DNA from: Flavobacterium sp. | GTDB lineage: Bacteria > Bacteroidota > Bacteroidia > Flavobacteriales > Flavobacteriaceae | Direction of reading: 5' to 3' | NCBI RefSeq assembly: GCF_025352015.1 | Contig: NZ_JANXUG010000031.1 | Coordinates: 1 to 38,714, forward strand | DNA: 38,714 nt | In this document: piece after piece, positions 25,102 through 33,160 of the stretch | Layout of the letters: every line of letters begins with the position of its first letter | Numbering within the stretch: the first letter of the stretch is position 1 | Made by a program: the position numbers and the translations under genes | The notes under the pieces: model-generated | What the model saw: only the letters and a program-made list of their open reading frames with translations | Database searches by the model: none | What the model was told of the DNA's origin: nothing

Positions 25102-25133
25102 CAAATGTAAAAAATAATATTTTCGAAACGCAA
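25102..25133 (-). promoter_or_regulatory. Promoter between aroB and arginine decarboxylase
   Basis: On the minus strand TTG (25131-25133), 21 bases, then TACATTTG (25102-25109) is an exact -33/-7 match. It drives the small ORF and arginine decarboxylase independently of aroB, whose stop is 20 bp upstream, and leaves a leader of about 230 bases before the decarboxylase ATG at 24863. Confidence 0.6.
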
Positions 25134-25153
25134 CTATTAGTGTGAAAAAAAAA

Positions 25154-26224
25154 TTAAGATTTGTAATCGTCAAAAGATTTTATAATTAACTCATTTTCAA
25201 CTTCTTGATTAATTTTGATACTGCCAATTCCACGTAACAAGGCAAACTGTACTTTTCCATATTCATTTTTTTTGTCATGAATGAGTAAATTCATTATAGG
25301 TTGTAAATCATTTTCTTCAAAATGTACTGGTACAAAAATAGTTTTAATAGTGTTTTTAATTGCTAGATATTCAATTTCAGAAAGTAGTTCTTTTTTCCAT
25401 GAAATAAAACTTTCTAAAATCATTCCTACCGCAATAGCTTCGCCATGTAGCAACTTTTTTTTGTTTTCATTTTCAAGGAAAAAACTTTCTATAGCGTGTC
25501 CTAAAGTATGACCAAAATTCAACGCTTTTCGAATGCCATTTTCTGTTGGGTCTTGCGTTACAATTTCATTTTTTATTTCGATAGATCGATGAATTTTCGT
25601 ATCAAAGTCTGCAAAATCAATATGTTTGAGATTAAGAAATTGTTTCCAATACAAAGCATCAGCAATCAATCCGTGTTTCAACATTTCTGCAAATCCGGAA
25701 CGCATTTCGTTTTGAGGTAAAGTCGATAAATAGTTAGAATCTATCAAAACCATTTTGGGAATATTGATTACACCTATTTGGTTTTTGAGGTTGCCTAAAT
25801 CTACGCCATTCTTGCCACCAATAGAGGCATCAACCATGGCCAAAAGTGTTGTTGGTATATGAATAAAATCAATTCCGCGTTTGAAAGTAGAAGCTACAAA
25901 TCCACCTATATCAGTTATAACTCCTCCACCAAGATTAATAAGTAGACTTTTTCTATCAGCACCAAGTTCTGTTAAAACAGTCCAAATTTCTAAACAGGTG
26001 TTGATGTTTTTTTTTCGCTCACCAGCTTCAATTTTTATAATTTCGATGGTTTTATAAGTTGCCAAATACCGTAAAAATAGTGGCAAACAATAATCGTTAG
26101 AATGGGTATCTACTAAAATAAAAATATTGTAATACTTATTTTCTTCAATAAAACTGTTAAGAAATTTATATCCTTCGTCGCCGAAAAGAATTTGGTAGCC
26201 ATTTGCAGCTATTGCTTTAATCAT
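25154..26224 (-). CDS. aroB: 3-dehydroquinate synthase
   Basis: AroB makes 3-dehydroquinate from DAHP, the second step of the shikimate pathway, using NAD and a metal. The 356-residue protein has GGGVITDIGGFVA (NAD binding), KRGIDFIHIPTTLLAMVDAS, IGGKNGVDLG, GFAEMLKHG, and the metal ligands in NFGHTLGHAIE and HGEAIAVGM. The length is normal and no defect is seen. It reads away from the photolyase island, with about 120 bp between its start and that of the first island gene. Confidence 0.96.
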   Translation of the reverse strand: MIKAIAANGYQILFGDEGYKFLNSFIEENKYYNIFILVDTHSNDYCLPLFLRYLATYKTIEIIKIEAGERKKNINTCLEIWTVLTELGADRKSLLINLGGGVITDIGGFVASTFKRGIDFIHIPTTLLAMVDASIGGKNGVDLGNLKNQIGVINIPKMVLIDSNYLSTLPQNEMRSGFAEMLKHGLIADALYWKQFLNLKHIDFADFDTKIHRSIEIKNEIVTQDPTENGIRKALNFGHTLGHAIESFFLENENKKKLLHGEAIAVGMILESFISWKKELLSEIEYLAIKNTIKTIFVPVHFEENDLQPIMNLLIHDKKNEYGKVQFALLRGIGSIKINQEVENELIIKSFDDYKS

Positions 26225-26318
26225 TGTATAAATATATTGAACAAAATAAGGGATTTTTTTTCAAATATTAATATAAGTTTTATTAATGGGTTTTAGCCTT
26301 TTAATTAAAAATTTATAA

Positions 26319-26326
26319 TATCTTTG
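26319..26326 (+). promoter_or_regulatory. -7 promoter element of the photolyase island
   Basis: TATCTTTG matches TAnnTTTG exactly and would start transcription about 15 bases before the ATG at 26348. The element covers an upstream in-frame TTG at 26324, which rules out that codon as the start. No TTG at -33 spacing is seen. Confidence 0.4.
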
Positions 26327-26347
26327 TTTACTTTTTTTAACAAAACT

Positions 26348-26647
26348 ATGAACAAAATGCCCGTAAAGACAAATTTATTTTTAGAAGAAATAGCGGTTGA
26401 TAGAATTATTGAAATGGCTTGGGAAGATCGAACACCGTTTGATGCTATTAAATTACAATTTGGTCTCGCTGAAGCCGATGTGAAAGTGTTGATGAAAAAA
26501 GAACTTAAATTTAGTAGTTACAAACTTTGGCGAGAACGCGTAGAAAATTGTAAAACAAAGCATGCGGCAAAACGAGTAGAAGGAATTGATAGATTTAAAT
26601 GCAACATGCAACGCGCTATTTCAAACAACAAAATTTCAAAAAGATAA
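26348..26647 (+). CDS. TIGR03643 / DUF2805 family protein
   Basis: The 99-residue protein matches a small uncharacterised family that I recall next to photolyase and cryptochrome genes. LEEIAVDRIIEMAWEDRTPF, then AIKLQFGLAEADVKVLMKKE, is a helix-turn-helix-like pattern, and the FSSYKLWRERV block is the family signature. The basic C-terminal region fits nucleic acid binding. The ATG at 26348 (MNKMPVKTN) is used because the upstream TTG falls in the promoter; ATG at 26357 is also possible. It is the first gene of the island and a plausible regulator of it, by inference only. Confidence 0.8.
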   Translation: MNKMPVKTNLFLEEIAVDRIIEMAWEDRTPFDAIKLQFGLAEADVKVLMKKELKFSSYKLWRERVENCKTKHAAKRVEGIDRFKCNMQRAISNNKISKR

Positions 26648-26664
26648 TCGAATCAATAATAAAA

Positions 26665-27063
26665 ATGGAAAAAGAAAGACCCGATAATATTGTTTATTCT
26701 GACCAAAAAGGATATAACGCAAGTCTTCTGCCTTATTCTTCAAGTATTGGCGCTCCAGTAATCACAGTTGTTGATGTCGTTTCCTGGAAAAGTAGAGGGA
26801 TTAGCAATGTAAATAAAGAGCTGGCAAATAAGTTTAATGAACTTAAAATTCAGTACGAAAATTTGATGAAAGAATACGAATGGAATGAACTGGTGTATAG
26901 TTCCAAATTTTCATTTGAGCCTGTTATTGGTGAAATTTACCATCTGTATGTGGGCGATGATGGTCTCAATTTCCTTTCATTAATTGGTCCGCACGAATGG
27001 AATAAGCAGCACATTGGCACTTTCAAATTAAACAGCGATAAAAAATGGATTGTAATTGAGTAA
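26665..27063 (+). CDS. DUF2452 family protein
   Basis: This 132-residue protein starts MEKERPDNIVYSDQKGYNAS and has the DUF2452 blocks LPYSSSIGAPVITVVDVVSW and YHLYVGDDGLNFLSLIGPHE. The family has no known function. It seems soluble and globular, with many aromatic residues in the second half. The ATG at 26665 lies 17 bp after the previous stop and begins the conserved region; an upstream ATG at 26599 would overlap the preceding gene by 49 bp. Its position as second gene of the light island suggests a linked role. Confidence 0.82.
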   Translation: MEKERPDNIVYSDQKGYNASLLPYSSSIGAPVITVVDVVSWKSRGISNVNKELANKFNELKIQYENLMKEYEWNELVYSSKFSFEPVIGEIYHLYVGDDGLNFLSLIGPHEWNKQHIGTFKLNSDKKWIVIE

Positions 27064-27132
27064 AAACCAAAGAATATTTCATTTATAATCTTCGTTAAAG
27101 CTTTAAATTCAATACTATAAACTCAAAAGTAG

Positions 27133-27777
27133 ATGCAAAGTACAATTTCTTTTCAAGATATTATGGCAATGGATAAACAAGAAAGAGTTCATTTTGCCAA
27201 CAGTTTAGGAGGTTTTAAAAGCGTTTGTTTGATTGGCACTCAAAACAAAGAAAGTCAAACCAATTTAGCGATTATAGATTCATTAGTTCACATAGGAAGT
27301 AATCCGCCTTTGTTTGCCATGATTTTTCGTCCGGGAGTTGTAGCAAGACATACTTTGGAAAATATTTTGGAAACTAAATGCTACACAATAAATCATATTA
27401 ATGAATTTATTTATAAACAAGCGCATCAAACTTCTGCTCGCTATGACAGAACTATTTCAGAATTTGAAATAACCGGATTGACAGCAGAATATAAAAACGA
27501 ATATTTTGCCCCATTTGTAAAGCAAAGCCAACTGCAAGTGGCAATGGAGTTTAAAGAAAAAATAGATTTAAAAATTAATAATACGGTAATGATTATTGGC
27601 GAGGTGAAAGAAGTATATCTTCCAACGGACTGTCTTCAAAAAGACGGTTTTATCGATTTGGAAAAATCCCTAACCATTACTTGTTCGGGTTTAGATAGTT
27701 ATCATAAAACTGTTCGATTGGATAGATTGAGTTATGCAAAACCTGATAAAGTATTAACCTCAATTAACACCAATTGA
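27133..27777 (+). CDS. Flavin reductase domain protein (FMN-binding split barrel)
   Basis: The 214-residue product has the flavin reductase-like split-barrel pattern: [20 protein letters not shown] near residues 26-45, then [12 protein letters not shown] and [15 protein letters not shown]. It would bind FMN and pass electrons or reduce free flavin with NAD(P)H. The TGA stop overlaps the TTG start of the photolyase gene (TTGA), which points to translational coupling. Photolyases need fully reduced FAD, so a flavin reductase encoded in the same operon makes functional sense, although a direct link is inferred. Confidence 0.85.
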   Translation: MQSTISFQDIMAMDKQERVHFANSLGGFKSVCLIGTQNKESQTNLAIIDSLVHIGSNPPLFAMIFRPGVVARHTLENILETKCYTINHINEFIYKQAHQTSARYDRTISEFEITGLTAEYKNEYFAPFVKQSQLQVAMEFKEKIDLKINNTVMIIGEVKEVYLPTDCLQKDGFIDLEKSLTITCSGLDSYHKTVRLDRLSYAKPDKVLTSINTN

Positions 27778-29267
27778 GTAAAAAAACCATCAATATTGTT
27801 TGGTTCAAGCGTGATTTACGTTTTACAGATCATGAACCACTTTTTTTGGCACAACAAGAAGAAATTCCTATAATTTTACTCTATTTTTTCGAACCTTCTG
27901 TAATGAGTTATGATGATTCTGATGTTCGTCATTGGAGATTTATTTACGAATCATTGCAAGATATGCAATCAAAATTGAATGCGGTTGATTCAAAAATTTA
28001 CTTTTTTCACAACGAAGTGAAACCGGTTTTTGAGGAAATACTACAAGTTTATAACGTAAAATCTATCTTTTCGCATCAAGAAATTGGGAACAAAATCACT
28101 TTTGATCGTGACATTGCAATACAGTTATTTTTTGATGAAAACAATATTCATTGGCAACAATCTCAAATGCATGGTGTAATAAGAAAACTAAAATCGAGAA
28201 AGGATTGGGATAAACGTTGGGAAAACGTGATGCGTAATGAACCCAAAATTATTGATTTGAATAGGTTTCAGTTTGAGAAATTAGATGCAAATTTTTATCA
28301 AAAATTCAAAGGAAAAGTACTTTCAAAAGAAGTCACGTCAAGCAATAAAAATTTTCAAAAAGGTGGAGAAAGTCTTGCTTGGCGCTATCTTGATAGTTTT
28401 GTAAAAGAACGTTACGTAAACTACAGCAAACACATTTCAAAACCCAGTTTGAGTCGCACAGGTTGTAGCCGATTATCACCTTATTTGACGTACGGAAATA
28501 TCAGTATGCGAATGATTTATCAATATACAAATCAGCATTATGAGACGTGCAAAAATAAAAGAGCCATTCTAAATTTTGTTTCAAGACTGCATTGGCATTG
28601 CCATTTTATCCAAAAGTTTGAAGACGAATGCCGTATGGAATTTGAAAATATAAACCGAGCGTACGATACTTTGGTAAAACCTAAAAACGAAGCGCATATC
28701 AAAGCATGGCAGCAAGGTAAAACCGGAATTCCAATTGTAGATGCCTGCATGAAATGCGTCGTTGCCACAGGTTATCTCAATTTCAGAATGCGCGCGATGG
28801 TAGTTTCGTTTTTTACTTTCAATTTGTGGCAAGATTGGCGCGAGTTGCACTTTTTAGCGCGTCAGTTTTTAGATTACGAACCCGGAATTCATTATCCACA
28901 ATTGCAAATGCAATCAGGAACGACTGGAATCAATACAATTCGAATTTACAATCCAATAAAAAACTCCGAAGAGCACGATTTTGAAGGTATTTTTATTAAG
29001 AAATGGATTCCAGAACTACAAGAAATTCCTGTTGATTTGATTCATGAACCTTGGAAATTAAATCCGATAGAGCAACAATTTTACAATTGTGAGCTGGGAA
29101 AAGATTACCCGTATCCGATAGTAGATCTTGAAGAAACTCGTAAAATAGCCAGCGATATTGTTTGGAGTTTTAGAAAAAAAGACGAGGTAAAAGTAGAAGG
29201 AAAGAGAATTTTGAAAAAGCATGTCAGTAATCCTAATCGTATGGTGAAATCAAAAAAGAAAATCTAA
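27774..29267 (+). CDS. Cryptochrome/photolyase family protein (class-I-like)
   Basis: The 497-residue protein has the photolyase N-terminal domain ([20 protein letters not shown]) and the helical FAD domain: [19 protein letters not shown] near residues 227-245, [40 protein letters not shown], and the [20 protein letters not shown] block. The region equal to WREFYRH in CPD photolyases reads [13 protein letters not shown] (about 271-283), so substrate contacts differ and this is a separate subgroup. It may repair UV lesions or act as a blue-light receptor. The start is TTG at 27774, overlapping the flavin reductase stop; no better in-frame ATG lies nearby. The C-terminal 30 residues are Lys-rich. 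Confidence 0.88.
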   Translation: MSKKTINIVWFKRDLRFTDHEPLFLAQQEEIPIILLYFFEPSVMSYDDSDVRHWRFIYESLQDMQSKLNAVDSKIYFFHNEVKPVFEEILQVYNVKSIFSHQEIGNKITFDRDIAIQLFFDENNIHWQQSQMHGVIRKLKSRKDWDKRWENVMRNEPKIIDLNRFQFEKLDANFYQKFKGKVLSKEVTSSNKNFQKGGESLAWRYLDSFVKERYVNYSKHISKPSLSRTGCSRLSPYLTYGNISMRMIYQYTNQHYETCKNKRAILNFVSRLHWHCHFIQKFEDECRMEFENINRAYDTLVKPKNEAHIKAWQQGKTGIPIVDACMKCVVATGYLNFRMRAMVVSFFTFNLWQDWRELHFLARQFLDYEPGIHYPQLQMQSGTTGINTIRIYNPIKNSEEHDFEGIFIKKWIPELQEIPVDLIHEPWKLNPIEQQFYNCELGKDYPYPIVDLEETRKIASDIVWSFRKKDEVKVEGKRILKKHVSNPNRMVKSKKKI

Positions 29268-29268
29268 A

Positions 29269-30003
29269 ATGACGGTATTTTTAAAAGCAAACTGGGAAAA
29301 TATCATAATGGCGAATTACGAAATTGAATCCGAAATTCTGATTCCATTTTTGCCCAAAGGCGTAGCACTTGATTTATATAACGGAAAAGCCTACATAAGT
29401 TTGGTGGGTTTCATGTTTAAGAATACCAAATTATTCAATATTCCAATTCCATTGTTGGGTACATTTGAAGAAATCAATTTGCGATTTTATGTAACTAGAA
29501 AAGAGGGAAATCAAACCAAGCGTGGCGTAGTTTTTATAAACGAAACAATTCCTTACAAACTTGTCGCTTGGATGGCAAACAAGTTGTACAAAGAGCATTA
29601 TACCGTTGTGCCAACAAAGAACGATATTCGAAGTAATGCTACAAATCAGGAGATAGAATTTGGATGGCTTTTGAATAAAAAATGGAATAGCATATTTGTG
29701 GAAGCCGAAATAAAATCAGAAAAAATGAAGGTAAATAGTTTGGAACAATTCATTTATGAGCATTATTATGGTTACACGAAAATTGATGAGCAAACAACCG
29801 AGGAATACCAACTGCAACATCCAAGTTGGAAAGTACACGAGGTAGTAAATTATAAAATTGATTGTGATTTTAAAGCCATGTACGGTGAACCATTTTGGGT
29901 TTTAAATCATACAAAACCAACAGCAGTTTTTATCGCCGAGGGGTCGAAAGTTGCCGTAAACTGGAAACGAACAAAACTGAATTTTAGTAGTGAAAGGAGT
30001 TAA
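29269..30003 (+). CDS. DUF2071 (YqjF-like) family protein
   Basis: The 244-residue protein begins [20 protein letters not shown] and holds [20 protein letters not shown] and [12 protein letters not shown], the usual DUF2071 blocks. The fold resembles acetoacetate decarboxylase, but I see no basis for naming a reaction. The ATG follows the photolyase stop by one base. Its own 3' end overlaps the DUF2256 gene by 14 bp, so it lies tightly within the operon. Confidence 0.85.
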   Translation: MTVFLKANWENIIMANYEIESEILIPFLPKGVALDLYNGKAYISLVGFMFKNTKLFNIPIPLLGTFEEINLRFYVTRKEGNQTKRGVVFINETIPYKLVAWMANKLYKEHYTVVPTKNDIRSNATNQEIEFGWLLNKKWNSIFVEAEIKSEKMKVNSLEQFIYEHYYGYTKIDEQTTEEYQLQHPSWKVHEVVNYKIDCDFKAMYGEPFWVLNHTKPTAVFIAEGSKVAVNWKRTKLNFSSERS

Positions 30004-30127
30004 AAAACAAAATCTGCCCAGCAAAGTTTGCATTGTTTGTAACCGACCTTTTTCTTGGCGAAAAAAATGGGAGAAAGTTTGGGAGGAAGTGAAATATTGT
30101 AGTGATAAATGTAGAAATAATAAGTAA
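29990..30127 (+). CDS. DUF2256 small four-cysteine protein
   Basis: This 45-residue gene is easy to miss because of its size and GTG start. It reads [20 protein letters not shown] and ends [10 protein letters not shown], the DUF2256 signature. Cysteines 14, 17, 37 and 41 form a CxxC...CxxxC pattern that probably binds zinc, with Trp and basic residues between them. It overlaps the DUF2071 gene by 14 bp, and its TAA shares one base with an ATG at 30127. I recall DUF2256 beside cryptochrome genes in other bacteria. A nucleic-acid or partner-protein binding role in photorepair is inferred. Confidence 0.85.
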   Translation: MKGVKKQNLPSKVCIVCNRPFSWRKKWEKVWEEVKYCSDKCRNNK

Positions 30128-30135
30128 TGTTAATT

Positions 30136-30204
30136 CCTGTAAGGTTTCAAAAATCTTGTAGGTGTAATTATAAAACCTACAAAGTCAAAAAAAAATCTTG
30201 TAGG
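30136..30204. repeat. Paired palindromic repeats upstream of the iron-sulfur photolyase
   Basis: CCTGTAAGGTTT (30136-30147) can pair, with G-U wobbles, with AAATCTTGTAGG further on. A second hairpin has arms CCTACAA (from 30176) and TTGTAGG (30198-30204). The units resemble those at 31758-31832 and lie between DUF2256 and the photolyase. The extra 31 codons of the long reading frame here are only translated repeat. Confidence 0.7.
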
Positions 30205-30219
30205 ATAAATCAAGTAAAA

Positions 30220-31755
30220 ATGTCAAAAACTTTAAAATTAATTCTCGGTGATCAATTAAATAGCAATCATTCGTGGTTCAAAACTACAGATGATTTCGTT
30301 ACTTATATATTAATGGAAATTCGTTCCGAAACCGATTATGCAACACATCATATTCAAAAAGTAGTTGGTTTTTTTGCAGCTATGCAAGCTTTTTCTAACG
30401 AATTGCGAGCAAAAAATCATCAAGTAATGTACATTCATTTGAATGATACTAGCAACTTGCAATCCTTTGAAAAAAACATTCAAAATTTAATTTCAAAACA
30501 CAATTTTACTCATTTTGAATACCAATTTCCAGATGAATACCGTGTAGATTTAAACTTAAAAAAACTTTGTGAATCATTAACAATTACAAGTTCTGTTGTT
30601 GATTCTGAACATTTTTTTACAACTCGAAAGGAGCTAGGAGATTTTTTTGAAGGCAAGAAAATTTACTTGATGGAAAGTTTTTATCGTGCCATGCGAAAAA
30701 AACACAATGTGATGATGCATGACGACAAACCACTCACCGGTCAGTGGAATTATGATGGTGATAACAGAAAAAAATTACCAAAAGACCACAAACCAACGCC
30801 ACCATTTGTGTTCAATAATGATGTTTCTGATATCTATAACGAAATAGCAAAAACCAACGTTAAAACTATTGGAACTATCGATACTACAAACTTTGTTTGG
30901 CCCATAAATAGAGTGCAATCATTACAATTATTAGATTTTTTTGCCAAAGAATGTTTGCAGCTTTTTGGAAGTTATCAAGATGCGATGACTCCAAATGAAT
31001 GGTCGTTGTATCATTCGAGAATTTCGTTTTCTATGAATGTAAAAATGATTTCTCCGAAAGAAGTCATCGACCGATGTATCGAAGAATGGTGCAAGCGTCC
31101 AAACGAAATAGAATTCAATCAGTTAGAGGGTTTTGTTCGTCAAATAATTGGTTGGCGCGAGTACATGCGTGGCATTTATTGGAACAAAATGCCCGAATTT
31201 GCCACTATGAATTTCTTTAACAATCAAGAAAAATTACCCGACTGGTTTTGGACAGGAAAAACAAAAATGAACTGCATGAAAGATGCCATAAATCAATCGC
31301 TAGAATATGCCTATGCGCATCACATTCAGCGATTGATGATTACAGGAAACTTTGCGCTTTTGGCAGGAATTCATCCCGATGAAATTGATGCATGGTATCT
31401 CGGGATTTATATTGATGCAATAGAATGGGTAGAAATTACCAACACGCGCGGTATGAGTCAGTTTGCTGATGGCGGCATTGTGGGCACAAAACCTTATGTA
31501 AGTTCGGCTTCCTACATTGATAAAATGAGTAATTATTGTGGAACTTGTTTTTATAAAAAAGCACTTAAGACAGGCGAAAAATCATGCCCTTTCAACAGTC
31601 TTTATTGGAATTTTTATGACAGAAATGAAGACAAATTAGCGAAAAATCCAAGAATTGGAATGATGTATAACGTTTGGAGAAAAATGAAACCCGACGACAA
31701 AACAGCTATGCTGCAACAAGCTGAATATTATTTGAAAAATATAAATGAATTATAA
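30220..31755 (+). CDS. Iron-sulfur bacterial photolyase/cryptochrome (FeS-BCP, (6-4) type)
   Basis: The 511-residue protein starts KTLKLILGDQLNSNHSWF, the FeS-BCP N-terminus. It keeps the four [4Fe-4S] cysteines: C352 (KTKMNCMKDAI), C440 and C443 (NYCGTCFYKK) and C456 (EKSCPFN). Their spacing equals that of Agrobacterium PhrB (C350, C438, C441, C454, from memory). The FAD domain has QLEGFVRQIIGWREYMRGIY, LMITGNFALLAGIHPDEIDA and ITNTRGMSQFADGG. Characterised relatives repair (6-4) photoproducts, with a ribityllumazine antenna. The ATG at 30220 is chosen because the upstream extension to 30127 is repeat sequence without similarity to the family. Confidence 0.93.
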   Translation: MSKTLKLILGDQLNSNHSWFKTTDDFVTYILMEIRSETDYATHHIQKVVGFFAAMQAFSNELRAKNHQVMYIHLNDTSNLQSFEKNIQNLISKHNFTHFEYQFPDEYRVDLNLKKLCESLTITSSVVDSEHFFTTRKELGDFFEGKKIYLMESFYRAMRKKHNVMMHDDKPLTGQWNYDGDNRKKLPKDHKPTPPFVFNNDVSDIYNEIAKTNVKTIGTIDTTNFVWPINRVQSLQLLDFFAKECLQLFGSYQDAMTPNEWSLYHSRISFSMNVKMISPKEVIDRCIEEWCKRPNEIEFNQLEGFVRQIIGWREYMRGIYWNKMPEFATMNFFNNQEKLPDWFWTGKTKMNCMKDAINQSLEYAYAHHIQRLMITGNFALLAGIHPDEIDAWYLGIYIDAIEWVEITNTRGMSQFADGGIVGTKPYVSSASYIDKMSNYCGTCFYKKALKTGEKSCPFNSLYWNFYDRNEDKLAKNPRIGMMYNVWRKMKPDDKTAMLQQAEYYLKNINEL

Positions 31756-31757
31756 AT

Positions 31758-31832
31758 CCTGCAAGGTCTTTTTTGACCATGCAGGTATTCTAAATAAATA
31801 TCAAACATACAAGGTTTTTGAAACCTTGTATG
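31758..31832. repeat. Two hairpin repeats between photolyase genes
   Basis: CCTGCAAGGTC (31758-31768) pairs with GACCATGCAGG (31775-31785) with one mismatch. CATACAAGGTTT (31806-31817) pairs perfectly with AAACCTTGTATG (31821-31832) across a 3-base loop. The shared ACAAGGTTT/AAACCTTGT core links them to the repeats at 30136-30204. An A run rather than a T run follows, so this is not a plus-strand terminator. Confidence 0.8.
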
Positions 31833-31851
31833 AAAAAAAACTTAAAAAATT

Positions 31852-33144
31852 ATGAAAAAGTCTATTGTTTGGTTTAAAACCGATTTACGATTAGAAGATA
31901 ATGAAACGTTAGTTAAAGCTATTGCTCAAAGCGACCAGGTAATACCAGTTTATTGTTTTGACGATTCTCATTATGAAAGCACCGAATTTGGATTTAAAAA
32001 AACAGGGAGTTTTAGAGCCCAATTTTTGTTAGAATCCTTAAAAAATCTTGATAAGAACTTAAGGGATTTAGGTTCTGGACTGATCATTTTGAGAGACAAA
32101 CCCGAAATCGCAATCCCCAAAATAGTTTCAGAATATAATGTATCCAAAGTTTTTGCGAAACGCGAAGTTGCTTACGAAGAAAAGCAAGCGGAACAATTAG
32201 TCCAAACAGCGCTTTTTAAATTGCGATGTGAATTTGAAACCTTCAGTTCCAGCACATTATATCATGCTCAAGATTTACCTTTTTCCATAAAAGATATTCC
32301 AGATGTATTTACCAATTTCAGAAAAAAAACAGAAAAAGATGCCGTTGTTAGGTCTGTTTTTGATAAACCCGCAACCATAAATTCGCCCGATATTCCGCAA
32401 ACTATACTTCCGTCGTTGGAAGATTTAGATCTTGAATTTATTGAAATAGATTCACGAGCAGCGATGCAATTCAAAGGTGGTGAAACAGAAGCGCTCAACC
32501 GATTAAATTATTATTTCTTTGAAACCAAGAATATTTCAATTTATAAAGAAACTCGAAACGGATTGATAGGTGCCAATTATTCTTCTAAATTTTCGGCTTG
32601 GTTAGCATTAGGTTGTATTTCTCCGAGATATATTTACTTTGAATTAAAAAAATATGAGATGCAATTCGGTGCTAACGAATCAACTTATTGGTTGGTTTTT
32701 GAATTGCTTTGGAGAGATTTCTTTCGGTTTATGTTTAAGAAACATCAGTCAAAAATGTTTTTACCTGCTGGTATTACATCTGAAAAGCAAATTCCAAAAT
32801 CGGTCAGTGAAAAACTACTTCACCACTGGATAAACGGAACTACAAAATCAGATTTTGTAAATGCCAATATGATTGAATTGCAACGTACTGGATTTATGAG
32901 TAATCGCGGCAGACAGAACGTAGCGAGTTATTTTTGTAATGATTTAAAACTAGATTGGCGGTATGGTGCGTCCTATTTTGAGCAGCAACTCATTGATTAC
33001 GATGAATGCAGTAATTGGGGAAATTGGGCATATATTGCTGGTGTTGGAAATGATCCTAGGGAAAATCGGTATTTTAATACTGAAAAGCAAGCACAAGATT
33101 ATGATAAAAACAAAAATTATAGAAATTTATGGTTGGCAGATTAA
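31852..33144 (+). CDS. DASH-family cryptochrome
   Basis: This 430-residue protein has the photolyase N-terminus SIVWFKTDLRLEDNETL and the DASH signature in the FAD domain: RTGFMSNRGRQNVASYF from residue 346, then LDWRYGASYFEQQLIDYD and NWGNWAYIAGVGNDPRENRY from 388. Cry-DASH proteins repair CPDs, mainly in single-stranded or loop DNA, and may also sense blue light. Their antenna is usually a folate. It follows the iron-sulfur photolyase by 96 bp, with hairpin repeats between, and lies 16 bp before the SDR gene. Length is normal. Confidence 0.95.
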   Translation: MKKSIVWFKTDLRLEDNETLVKAIAQSDQVIPVYCFDDSHYESTEFGFKKTGSFRAQFLLESLKNLDKNLRDLGSGLIILRDKPEIAIPKIVSEYNVSKVFAKREVAYEEKQAEQLVQTALFKLRCEFETFSSSTLYHAQDLPFSIKDIPDVFTNFRKKTEKDAVVRSVFDKPATINSPDIPQTILPSLEDLDLEFIEIDSRAAMQFKGGETEALNRLNYYFFETKNISIYKETRNGLIGANYSSKFSAWLALGCISPRYIYFELKKYEMQFGANESTYWLVFELLWRDFFRFMFKKHQSKMFLPAGITSEKQIPKSVSEKLLHHWINGTTKSDFVNANMIELQRTGFMSNRGRQNVASYFCNDLKLDWRYGASYFEQQLIDYDECSNWGNWAYIAGVGNDPRENRYFNTEKQAQDYDKNKNYRNLWLAD

Positions 33145-33160
33145 TCAGTAAAACAAGCAA

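Noticed and set aside
26599..26664. Longer start for the DUF2452 protein
   Set aside because: It overlaps the preceding gene by 49 bp, and the family begins at the ATG at 26665.
30127..30219. 31-codon extension of the FeS photolyase
   Set aside because: The peptide is translated palindromic repeat, and family proteins start at KTLKLILGDQL.
31806..31840. Terminator between the FeS photolyase and cry-DASH genes
   Set aside because: The stem is strong, but it is followed by A residues rather than T on the plus strand.
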